NCBI GenBank assembly: GCA_965116785.1
Contig: OZ220731.1
Span: 3,968,001-4,032,000 of the forward strand
Source: Bin87 sp965116785
Lineage (GTDB): Bacteria > Chloroflexota > Dehalococcoidia > Lucifugimonadales > UBA3495
Length of the DNA: 64,000 nucleotides
Reading direction: 5' to 3'
Under the pieces are notes generated by a model that worked only from the letters and a program-made list of their open reading frames with translations, ran no database searches and had not been told where the DNA came from. A program made the position numbers and the translations under genes. Positions within the stretch are counted from its first letter, which is position 1; each line of letters begins with the position of its first letter. Of this stretch, positions 8,700 through 15,560 are shown piece by piece.

Positions 8700-9800
8700 C
8701 TAGACCAGCGCCTCCGCCATTGCCTCAGCTTCTTCGGCCGTGTCCCAGAACCGTTCGTAGTCTTCAACGAAGTAACGGACACGGGTCTTCTTGTACTCGC
8801 GGGTGCTGTACAGCAGCAGGTTATCGGTTATCCCCGTAGCCTTGGAGATATCGCGCCCGATCTCCTCGCATTCGTCCCGGGTGGGCGCGTGCACCATGGT
8901 GAAATGGCTGTACTCCCAATCGGGGAACGTGGGCCGCTCGTAGCAGTGGGTGACTGCCGCGTTCTCCGCCATGATCATACCCACCTCTTCGGACCGTTCC
9001 GGCGGGACCTTCCATACAATCATCGCGTTGGCCCGGAACCCGGACCTGCGGTGGTACAGCACGGCGCTGAACCGGCGCATCAGCTTGCGTTCCTGGTATT
9101 CGCTCAACTGGGCGAACAGTTCGGGCACCGTCAGATCAAGCCGCTGCGCCATGTCGTCGAACGGGCGGGAAACCAGCGGCAGGTCTTCCTGAGCTTCCCG
9201 GATTACCTGCTTGTCCCACTCGTTGATCTCCTGGGCCTGGTTCCAGTCGCTGGCGGGCACACGCGACTGACCGTTGCCGCTCCCGTTGGGCTGGCCGGCG
9301 TCAGGATTGTAGTTGTAGGCGTCGCTGCGTCGCTTCACCATGTCGAAGTTCACGCCGATCTTGAAAAACCGGATGGTGGGCATGATGCGGAACTCGATGG
9401 CATTGGTCCTTTGCGCCATCCATTCCACCGTCTCCTGCAGGTCGCCGTCAGGGGGTACGGCCAGCGTGAACCACAGGTTGTAGTATGAGCCTTCCCGGGC
9501 GTAGTTGTGGCTGACGCCAGGGTGCCGGTTGATGAAGATGGCGCCGTCATGCAGGTCGCCGTCGCCGTATGCAAACGCGACCAGCGTGGTTTTGTAGCCG
9601 AGGCGGCGCGTGTCGAAGATCGCGCTGATCTGGCGGACCACGTTCTGCCGCTTCAACTCGGTGAGCCGCTCCAGGAGATCGGTCTCGCCGATGCCAAGCT
9701 CGTCGGCGATCTGCCGGTACGGTTCCTCCACCATGGGGAAATTGCTCTGCACCATGTTGAGCAACTTGCGGTCGGTAATGTCCATAGATTCCGTGGTCAT
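8700..9800 (-). CDS. ahbAB: Siroheme decarboxylase-like protein, fused AhbA and AhbB halves (tandem Lrp/AsnC-type domains)
   Basis: Two homologous Lrp/AsnC-like halves are joined by a Gly/Asn/Ser-rich linker near residues 165-185. Half 1 (about 6-160) begins with a winged helix (DITDRKLLNMVQSNFPMV) and half 2 (about 190-366) with another (EINEWDKQVIREAQEDLP). Each is followed by a RQISAIFDTRRLGYK or RRFSAVLYHRRSGFR segment typical of AhbA/NirD and AhbB/NirL. These proteins decarboxylate siroheme to 12,18-didecarboxysiroheme on the way to haem or haem d1; they are enzymes, not regulators. Placement beside the siroheme-making gene supports this. Fused forms are known in the NirDL group, so haem b and haem d1 routes both remain possible. 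AhbC/AhbD are not in the window. Confidence 0.85.
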   Translation of the reverse strand: MTTESMDITDRKLLNMVQSNFPMVEEPYRQIADELGIGETDLLERLTELKRQNVVRQISAIFDTRRLGYKTTLVAFAYGDGDLHDGAIFINRHPGVSHNYAREGSYYNLWFTLAVPPDGDLQETVEWMAQRTNAIEFRIMPTIRFFKIGVNFDMVKRRSDAYNYNPDAGQPNGSGNGQSRVPASDWNQAQEINEWDKQVIREAQEDLPLVSRPFDDMAQRLDLTVPELFAQLSEYQERKLMRRFSAVLYHRRSGFRANAMIVWKVPPERSEEVGMIMAENAAVTHCYERPTFPDWEYSHFTMVHAPTRDECEEIGRDISKATGITDNLLLYSTREYKKTRVRYFVEDYERFWDTAEEAEAMAEALV

Positions 9801-9827
9801 GTCACGCCACCATCCAACGCGAACCGG

Positions 9828-10487
9828 TCACGCTGACCGGCCATCGTTCGTGTCATTGTTCGTCGCCGCCAAACGGATGCTGTAGGCATCAACCAAGCCC
9901 ACCAGTACTCCGTCCGAAATTTCCACAACCTGACGCAGTCGGTCCGGTTGCACCGCCTCGACCACCGCCTGTCGGAAAAACAAGAAGGCCTGCACGCTGT
10001 CGCTCAGCGGCACACCTCTTGCGGCCATCTCCGAACCATATTCGTGACCCAGCATGTGGGTCTCAGACATCGTCTCGCCCTTGCGTCCGTTGCGACCCTC
10101 AAGGTCGTTCCTCAGCAGCAGGGACAGAAGCCGCCGGCCGAACAGACGCATCCGGTCGCGGCCTTCGGCCTGGAAACTCTCCATCCAGGACTGTTCGGCT
10201 ACGTCCGACTGACTCAGCTTCGTTCGGATGCGTCGGAGGGCCAGGTCCTCCGGATCAGAGCCGTCGGCCTGGTTCCGGTTCAGGAGCGCGTCCACGTCCT
10301 CGCGCAAGAACCGCCGGTGTCCACCGGGGGTGCGATACACGGGCAGGCGACCGCGGTCCGCCCACTGCCGGAGCGTTGCCTCGTTGATCTCCAGCGCCCG
10401 GCATACCTCTCCGAGGGACATCCAGCGCGGGGGATGTTCTGTGCTCGTAGCCACCGAAACCTGTGGAAATCTGGAGTATTCGCCCAA
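9828..10487 (-). CDS. MerR/excisionase-type helix-turn-helix regulator with C-terminal helical domain
   Basis: Residues 22-72 form a MerR-like winged helix (SLGEVCRALEINEATLRQWA, then RTPGGHRRFLREDVDALL). The rest (about 90-219) is an all-helical domain with SDSVQAFLFFRQAVVEA, reminiscent of N-terminal sensory helical bundles of RsbR-like proteins; the ligand is unknown. It is the first gene of the haem/siroheme operon, 27 bases before ahbAB, behind a good promoter, so it is a likely operon regulator. The longest start is a TTG at 10487; a GTG at 10452 (VATSTEH) is an alternative and neither has a strong ribosome-binding site. Confidence 0.75.
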   Translation of the reverse strand: MGEYSRFPQVSVATSTEHPPRWMSLGEVCRALEINEATLRQWADRGRLPVYRTPGGHRRFLREDVDALLNRNQADGSDPEDLALRRIRTKLSQSDVAEQSWMESFQAEGRDRMRLFGRRLLSLLLRNDLEGRNGRKGETMSETHMLGHEYGSEMAARGVPLSDSVQAFLFFRQAVVEAVQPDRLRQVVEISDGVLVGLVDAYSIRLAATNNDTNDGRSA

Positions 10488-10508
10488 CCATGCAGGTTTG
10501 GCGCGAAA

Positions 10509-10537
10509 ATCCTAGCACACGGAGTGCGGGGGGTCAA
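10509..10537 (-). promoter_or_regulatory. Sigma70-like promoter of the haem/siroheme operon
   Basis: On the minus strand TTGACC (10532-10537) is separated by exactly 17 bases from TAGGAT (10509-10514). Transcription would start near 10502, just ahead of the regulator gene. Confidence 0.65.
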
Positions 10538-10717
10538 CGTTGGAACCGACGGCAGGCTAACAGCTGAGTTTTTTTTCATAGGCATCGTAGGGCACAAATG
10601 CAATCGATGAGTTACGCCCATCCAGTGGATCGCAGGGGAGAATGATCGTTCAACCCTACCTGCGTTGAAGTTGGTTAGGCCCGCCGCCTCTGGGTGCGTT
10701 CCCGCCGGGCGAAACCT

Positions 10718-11668
10718 CTAGAAAATAGCGATCGGATTCACCGGGCCGCCGGTCACGTTGCGCAGCCGCAGCGCGCCGATCGACAGCATGAACTCGTACC
10801 GGCCGTGGCGGGCGGCCACCTCGGCAACATCCTCCAGGTTGGCGTTGTCGATGAGCCAAACTCCGAGGTACACCAGGCAGGCGATGTGCAAAGGCGAGAC
10901 TATGTTCTCGTACTGGTTGGGCCGGATGTCGTTGGACGTGTCCGTGCCCAGCATCGCAATGTCGCGTTCCTTGAGCCACGGCGCGCAGGCGACGTGGCAG
11001 GCCACGCTGGGTTCGGTTCCCGGCACGGGGCCATCCACCAGCCGACGGCGGTAGTTTCCGGTCCGCACCAGCAGGATGTCTCCCTCCTGAACCGTGACCC
11101 CGTGGTCGCGCTCGGCCGCGTCGAGGTCCGCGGGCATCACCGGCGCGTCCGGCGACAGCCAGTCGACGCCGCGCACCTTGGCGATATCCAGCAAAACGCC
11201 CCGGCTCACCAGTCCCTGTGCCGTCAGATCAATGGCGTGACTCTGCGCCCCCTCCCGTGACGTGACCACCCCGGCTGGCACCCCGTTGTACATCAGGCCG
11301 TCGTAGGAGTAGTGGGACAGCGCATCAATGTGCGTGATCGTCTGCCCGTGGAAGACCATGCCGATAAACTCGGCGGCTCCGCGCCGGGAATTGCGGCGTT
11401 CCAGAGGGTCCGTGTCGCGGCCCTCACCGCTGTCCACCATGAACCGCTGCACCTGGTGGGTGATATCCGGCGTCATCTCCGTGGTGATGGGACGCGCGCA
11501 ACTCACCGTTTCTCCGGTCTGCACCAGAGCCGCGGCCTGGGTCCGCTTCGCCGTCGTGATCAGGTTCAGCGCGCCCAGTTGATCCTGCTGTCCCCAGCGA
11601 CCCCAGTTGTTCTCGTCGCGATACCACGCCAGCACCTCGGCTTCCGTGGGTACTCCTGCGAATGCCAT
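10718..11668 (-). CDS. Cyclase-family metal-dependent hydrolase (kynurenine-formamidase-like)
   Basis: The protein belongs to the cyclase superfamily of metal-dependent amide hydrolases. The family signature HGQTITHIDALSHYSYDG carries the HxxxHxDxxxH-type metal ligands. ITTEMTPDITHQVQRF and an LLVRTGNYRR segment are also characteristic. The exact substrate cannot be told. Starting at the ATG at 11668, which has GGAGG six bases upstream, it has 316 residues; the open frame extends ten codons further. It is monocistronic as far as can be seen. Confidence 0.85.
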   Translation of the reverse strand: MAFAGVPTEAEVLAWYRDENNWGRWGQQDQLGALNLITTAKRTQAAALVQTGETVSCARPITTEMTPDITHQVQRFMVDSGEGRDTDPLERRNSRRGAAEFIGMVFHGQTITHIDALSHYSYDGLMYNGVPAGVVTSREGAQSHAIDLTAQGLVSRGVLLDIAKVRGVDWLSPDAPVMPADLDAAERDHGVTVQEGDILLVRTGNYRRRLVDGPVPGTEPSVACHVACAPWLKERDIAMLGTDTSNDIRPNQYENIVSPLHIACLVYLGVWLIDNANLEDVAEVAARHGRYEFMLSIGALRLRNVTGGPVNPIAIF

Positions 11669-12034
11669 GGTTCCCTCCATCTCGTGCCGCCGACGCACGC
11701 CGGCGAAGATGCCGCGATTCTACACCAGGGCCCACGACAGGAGAGGCAGCCCAGACCAGCATGCGCGGGTCTCGGAACCGACGCCAAACACCGGGCTGGA
11801 CGCCGCATCGGCCGAGCGCAAACCGGCTCACTCGCCGGAACGTAATATCTAGTGAGCGGCAATGACGCGATCGATGTCTGGTGCATAGCTACGGGATCCG
11901 ACATACGGAGCCCGCCCACGGCCAGACTGTCGCCCCACCTGGATCGCCGGACCCGCGTTTGAGTGGCGACGAACATGCCGCAAGGGGCCATCGCAAACCG
12001 CGACCGAATACCTTATCGCCTTGGGGGATAACCA

Positions 12035-12199
12035 GTGTGCGCATCCTACAACCCGGCCATCATTTATTGCGCGCTGTGCCGTGCGAATACGGCGTCTCGC
12101 GACGTGGAATACATTACGATGAGAAACGGACGACCGGCCACCATCGCCGTGTGCGTCAAATGCGGTACCAAGAAATTCCACCAGGGCGTGCCCCGGTGA
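12035..12199 (+). CDS. Small zinc-ribbon protein, DUF5679-like
   Basis: A 54-residue frame starts at a GTG preceded by GGGGGAT and ends in TGA. It encodes IYCALCRANTASRDVEYIT, then MRNGRPATIAVCVKCGTKKF. The two CxxC pairs around a central NGRPAT motif match the DUF5679 zinc-ribbon pattern as I know it. It is too short for usual ORF cut-offs. It lies alone in the gap between the cyclase gene and fmt, on the opposite strand to both. The function of the family is unknown. Confidence 0.72.
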   Translation: MCASYNPAIIYCALCRANTASRDVEYITMRNGRPATIAVCVKCGTKKFHQGVPR

Positions 12200-12224
12200 T
12201 GCTGCATCATCCGCCGCGTTCTGG

Positions 12225-13208
12225 TCAGCCCAGCCGGTCGCCGACGAAGTCGGGATATCCCCGCATGAAATCCGCCGCGGAGGCGGGCCGTCGTCCCTCC
12301 AGTTGCACACGACGGATTTCCAGCAGGCCCCCGCCAGTCCCCACCGCCAACCGATCACCGTCGGCACGCACCACGGCGCCCGGTTCCGCATGGCCGTTAG
12401 GTAAAGGCGCAACCTCCAGCAGCTTGAGCTCCTTCCCCTGCCACCCGGTGTGCAGTCCCGGCCACGGCGTGTACGCCCTTTGCTGCCTCCACAGAATGTC
12501 CGCTGATAGACCCCAGTCGGCCAACCCGTCCGACCGTTCCATCTTCGACGTGAACGTGGCCAGCTCGTCATCCTGCGGGCGGGTGTCGAGGCCTCCCGAC
12601 ACCCAGATGGGAAGGGTCTCGCTGAGCAGAACTGCTCCGTCGTGGAAGAGGTCGGTAGTAAGACTCTCGGCGTCATCCTCCGGCCTGATGTCGCGGGTGT
12701 GTTGCGCGATGATCGGCCCGGAATCCATCCCCTCATCGAGCAGCATCAGCGTTACGCCGGTGGTGTCGTCGCCGGACAGGATGGCGCCGGGTACCGGCGA
12801 CGGTCCCCGGTGCAGTGGTAACAGCGACGGGTGCAGGTTCAGGCAGCCGAAACGGGGGATTTTGAGCACCTCGGCGGGCAGCAGCCGGCCGTAGGCGACG
12901 ACCACCACCAGTTCCGGGTTCACTTGGGAGAACTCGTCCACCACATCCGGGTTCCGAAACGTGGGCGGTTGGCATACCGGGATTTCCAGTTCACCGGCGC
13001 GCGCTTTCACCGGCGAAGGTTCCAACACCTGACCCCGGCCCCGGCGGCGGTCGGGCGGAGTGTAGACGGCCACTAAGTCTATTGCCGGGTTGGACGCCAG
13101 GGTGTCCAGGGCGGGAACCGCGAAACCGGGCGTCCCCATGAAGACTGTGCGCAGCGGGTTTTCGCGCCTTAACTCACGGCCAGATTCGCGCGCTGAATGG
13201 GTTGACAA
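12225..13208 (-). CDS. fmt: Methionyl-tRNA formyltransferase
   Basis: Fmt formylates initiator Met-tRNA. The N-terminal RTVFMGTPGFAVPAL, the catalytic Asn/His/Asp region (GCLNLHPSLLPLHRGPSPV, then LLDEGMDSGPII) and the C-terminal OB-fold domain with TPWPGLHTGWQGKELKL are all present. The frame is open to 13373, but 70 residues before VFMGTP would be an abnormal extension. I end the gene at a TTG (13208), with a TTG at 13238 and an ATG at 13295 as alternatives; none has a convincing ribosome-binding site. In this family the interior motif is usually RGPAPV-like; here it reads RGPSPV. Confidence 0.92.
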   Translation of the reverse strand: MSTHSARESGRELRRENPLRTVFMGTPGFAVPALDTLASNPAIDLVAVYTPPDRRRGRGQVLEPSPVKARAGELEIPVCQPPTFRNPDVVDEFSQVNPELVVVVAYGRLLPAEVLKIPRFGCLNLHPSLLPLHRGPSPVPGAILSGDDTTGVTLMLLDEGMDSGPIIAQHTRDIRPEDDAESLTTDLFHDGAVLLSETLPIWVSGGLDTRPQDDELATFTSKMERSDGLADWGLSADILWRQQRAYTPWPGLHTGWQGKELKLLEVAPLPNGHAEPGAVVRADGDRLAVGTGGGLLEIRRVQLEGRRPASAADFMRGYPDFVGDRLG

Positions 13209-13276
13209 GGCGATGACCTGATTGTAGATTCGGGGCAACCGCTCGTGCGGAACTTTGAGAAAGGAGGTGATGGCTA

Positions 13277-13348
13277 ATGGAACACAGTTTAACATGCTGG
13301 GGCGATGGTAGGCACCAGTCTGGACACGACGGGGTGAACGCCTCTTAG
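13277..13348 (+). CDS. Possible 23-codon ORF behind a perfect Shine-Dalgarno sequence
   Basis: The plus strand has GAAAGGAGGTGA at 13259-13270, a full match to the anti-Shine-Dalgarno tail of 16S rRNA. It stands nine bases before an ATG that opens a 23-codon frame ending in TAG. Nothing in the peptide is recognisable. It lies antisense to the doubtful 5' extension of fmt. The site may be coincidence. Confidence 0.25.
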   Translation: MEHSLTCWGDGRHQSGHDGVNAS

Positions 13349-13385
13349 CGTCATCGCTTTTCAAAAACGGCACTTAGCCCGTCAG

Positions 13386-13469
13386 TCGGGCCCAGACCAG
13401 TGTCTACCGTCGCCCCAGAGGTCCTGGGGAAGTATCGGGCGACAAGCCAAAGGTCCAGTCTGGGCCCGA
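13386..13469 (+). other. Structured element: 12-bp inverted repeat enclosing two further stems
   Basis: TCGGGCCCAGAC (13386-13397) pairs perfectly with GTCTGGGCCCGA (13458-13469). Inside, GTCGCCC pairs with GGGCGAC, and CCCCAG with CTGGGG, so the 84 bases can fold into a long nested stem. An A/T-rich tail (ATAATTATTTAA) follows on the plus strand. It is upstream of the rpsP promoter and therefore outside the rpsP leader. It could end a short plus-strand transcript or be a small ncRNA or repeat. Confidence 0.45.
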
Positions 13470-13582
13470 TAATTATTTAATCCCCCCATTTCGCGTGCGA
13501 TATCGGGACCGGCGGGCCCCGTTTCGATTCCAGCGCCGCCGATTTTCTGCGCGATTTGGCGATTCCCAGCGCAGGATCTCGT

Positions 13583-13611
13583 TTGACAAACGGGAAGCAA
13601 ATCCATACATT
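13583..13611 (+). promoter_or_regulatory. Sigma70-like promoter of rpsP-khpA-rimM
   Basis: A perfect TTGACA (13583-13588) is followed after 17 bases by TACATT (13606-13611). The predicted start of transcription near 13618 gives a leader of about 33 bases to the rpsP ATG. Confidence 0.75.
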
Positions 13612-13650
13612 GGAATCCGGCGTATATCAAATCAGCAACACGGAGTTCAG

Positions 13651-13920
13651 ATGCTACGGATCCGCCTTCGGCGCGTGGGCAAAAAAGGCCGCCCCTACTA
13701 CCGAATCGTCGTTACTGAGAAGCGCAATCCCAGGGATGGCGCTTATATCGACGGAATTGGCCACTACGATCCCATGGCGGACCCGCCGGCAGTGACCTTG
13801 GACGAGAGCCGCGCGATCGACTGGTTGCGCAAAGGCGCCCAGCCTTCCGACCCCGTCCGGCAGATATTCGAACGGAACGACATCTTTAGCAAGGTCAACT
13901 CGGATGAAAGAGCTGATTGA
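13651..13920 (+). CDS. rpsP: 30S ribosomal protein S16
   Basis: The 89-residue protein starts MLRIRLRRVGKKGRPYYRIV and contains IGHYDPMADPPAVTLD, the classical bS16 pattern. The ATG at 13651 has ACGGAG before it, and the longer open frame upstream is non-coding. The last codons overlap khpA, as in many rpsP-khpA-rimM operons. Confidence 0.97.
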   Translation: MLRIRLRRVGKKGRPYYRIVVTEKRNPRDGAYIDGIGHYDPMADPPAVTLDESRAIDWLRKGAQPSDPVRQIFERNDIFSKVNSDERAD

Positions 13921-14131
13921 GTTTATCGCTCAGTCGCTGACGTCGAACCCGGAAGCCGTTAAGGTTACGGAATCAGACGAGGGCGACCAGATCGTCATTC
14001 GCCTTGAAGTAGCCCCCGAAGACAAGGGCAAGGTCATAGGGCGACAGGGAAGAGTGGCCCAAGCGATGCGGGTGCTCCTCCGGGTAGCTGCCGTCAAGGA
14101 CGGCACCCGGGCCGTGTTGGAGATTGTCTAG
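13904..14131 (+). CDS. khpA: KH-domain RNA-binding protein
   Basis: The 75-residue protein is a single KH domain with the RNA-binding GRQGRVAQAMRVLLR loop (GxxG as GRQG) and an acidic N-terminus. KhpA proteins bind RNA, often with KhpB, and influence cell division and translation. It overlaps rpsP by 17 bases and rimM by 8, so the three are translationally coupled. Confidence 0.94.
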   Translation: MKELIEFIAQSLTSNPEAVKVTESDEGDQIVIRLEVAPEDKGKVIGRQGRVAQAMRVLLRVAAVKDGTRAVLEIV

Positions 14132-14702
14132 CCGCAGGCGCTCCCGGCGTTTCCAGGGTCCTGCGCCGTCTCGCAATCGATTGCCCGACGCGGAGCCGCC
14201 GGTACCCGAAGGCGCCGTGGTGGTGGGTCGAGTGATCCGCGCTCACGGATCCGACGGCACCATACGGGTTCAGCCCCAATCGGATAACCCCGCCCGGTTC
14301 CGGGTTGGCAGCGACCTGACCGTCGCTGGGAAACTCCATGCCATAACGGAGTTCCGGGCGCTGCCCGGCGGATACGCCCTGCTCCGCCTGGATGGTTTGG
14401 AGAACGGAGACGTTGTGCGGCCCCTGGTCGGCCAGTGGCTCGTGGCCCCGGAGGAACCCGCTCCCGACCTTCCGCCCGGCGAGTACTATCATTACCAACT
14501 CGTCGGCCTGACCGTGGTAACCGAGGAGGGCGAGGACCTGGGTACGCTGCAGGAAGTGCTTATAACCGGCAGCAATGACGTCTACGTGGTGCAATCCGGG
14601 GCCGGTGACGAAATACTGCTGCCCGCCGTTTCCCAAGTGATAAAAGAGGTCGACCTACCGGCCGGCCGGATGCTGGTCCATCTCATCGACGGCTTGCGCT
14701 AG
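14124..14702 (+). CDS. rimM: Ribosome maturation factor RimM
   Basis: RimM helps mature the 30S head. The protein has the N-terminal beta-barrel (VVVGRVIRAHGSDGTIRVQP) and a C-terminal PRC barrel (YYHYQLVGLTVVTEEGEDLG, later DEILLPAV). It begins at a TTG overlapping khpA, with a basic, variable first 25 residues. In most bacteria trmD and rplS follow; here a convergent moaE gene follows instead. Confidence 0.93.
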   Translation: MSSRRRSRRFQGPAPSRNRLPDAEPPVPEGAVVVGRVIRAHGSDGTIRVQPQSDNPARFRVGSDLTVAGKLHAITEFRALPGGYALLRLDGLENGDVVRPLVGQWLVAPEEPAPDLPPGEYYHYQLVGLTVVTEEGEDLGTLQEVLITGSNDVYVVQSGAGDEILLPAVSQVIKEVDLPAGRMLVHLIDGLR

Positions 14703-14714
14703 CTGTTTCAGCTC

Positions 14715-15197
14715 CTAGTTGTCCCCCACGGCCGCAGCGTGCCGTTCCGCGTGGGCGTGGGTGTGTTCGTCCTCGTCCGCGAACTCGTGGTCCTCGCACG
14801 CGACCCAACGGGAACCGTCAGCGAACCATTCCTTTTTCCAGATGGGAACAATGGTCTTGATCCGGTTCACAGCGTCGTGGCAAGCCTCGAACGCCGCGAT
14901 CCGGTGCGGTGATGCCACGGCGACAACCAGGCTGATATGGCCCACGTCCACGCGACCGGTGCGGTGGGCGATGGCGATATCCTCGATGCCGTAGTCGGCG
15001 CAGAGACTGTCCCGCACTTCCTCCATCTTCTTGACGGCCATCACGTCGTAGGCCTCGTACTCAAGCCGGGTGACCGTCTTGCCGCCGAAGTTGTCCCGCG
15101 TGGTGCCCAGGAAGGTCACCACGGCCCCGTTGCCGTCCCGGCGCACGGAGTCGGTTACCGCTACTGGGTCCAGTGGTTCGTCGGTCAGAATAATCAT
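14715..15197 (-). CDS. moaE: Molybdopterin synthase catalytic subunit
   Basis: MoaE transfers sulfur from MoaD thiocarboxylate to cyclic pyranopterin to form molybdopterin. GAVVTFLGTTRDNF, the conserved YEAYDVMAVKKM and HRTGRVDVG are present, together with the active-site VPIWKKEWFADG. The C-terminus (from about 138) is an unusual acidic/His-rich tail ending HTHAHAERHAAAVGDN, which could bind metal. It follows moaD with a 16-base gap and has a GGAGG site ten bases upstream. Confidence 0.94.
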   Translation of the reverse strand: MIILTDEPLDPVAVTDSVRRDGNGAVVTFLGTTRDNFGGKTVTRLEYEAYDVMAVKKMEEVRDSLCADYGIEDIAIAHRTGRVDVGHISLVVAVASPHRIAAFEACHDAVNRIKTIVPIWKKEWFADGSRWVACEDHEFADEDEHTHAHAERHAAAVGDN

Positions 15198-15213
15198 AGT
15201 CCAGTGACCTCCG

Positions 15214-15465
15214 CTAACCCCGTCCTCCGCTGACAGGAGGTATCAGGCAAACCTCGTCACCGGGGCTCAGGGCTAGGTCGTCGTCGGCGTATTCGGCGTT
15301 CACCGCCACCACGATGCGCACCTCAGGCGGCGCCAGTCGCGGATACATGCCCCGAATCACGTCCGTGAGCGATTCCACCGTGGCGCCTTCAGGGACGTCC
15401 ACGGTGATGAGCGAGGACCCCGCGCGCTCCCGGTACAGTGCGAACAGTCGAACGTCAAATTGCAT
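15214..15465 (-). CDS. moaD: MoaD-like ubiquitin-fold sulfur carrier with GGRG tail
   Basis: This beta-grasp protein begins MQFDVRLFALYRERAG and ends PGDEVCLIPPVSGGRG. MoaD normally ends in Gly-Gly, whose carboxylate is adenylated and thiolated; here two residues (Arg-Gly) follow that pair, so processing or a different chemistry would be needed. The open frame continues 13 codons upstream, but the ATG at 15465 gives the family's usual length of about 83. It precedes moaE. Confidence 0.88.
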   Translation of the reverse strand: MQFDVRLFALYRERAGSSLITVDVPEGATVESLTDVIRGMYPRLAPPEVRIVVAVNAEYADDDLALSPGDEVCLIPPVSGGRG

Positions 15466-15560
15466 AGTCGTTTCGATTATCGACAGGTGACCGTTGAGTG
15501 TCAACAGCGGCCGTGATCACAACCCGTCGAGGGTGTGGGCTCACGCGCATCCAGCTGTCA

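Noticed and set aside
8700..9800. Considered as a pair of fused Lrp/AsnC transcription regulators
   Set aside because: The paired, linker-joined halves with AhbA/AhbB-like segments and the siroheme context fit siroheme decarboxylase better.
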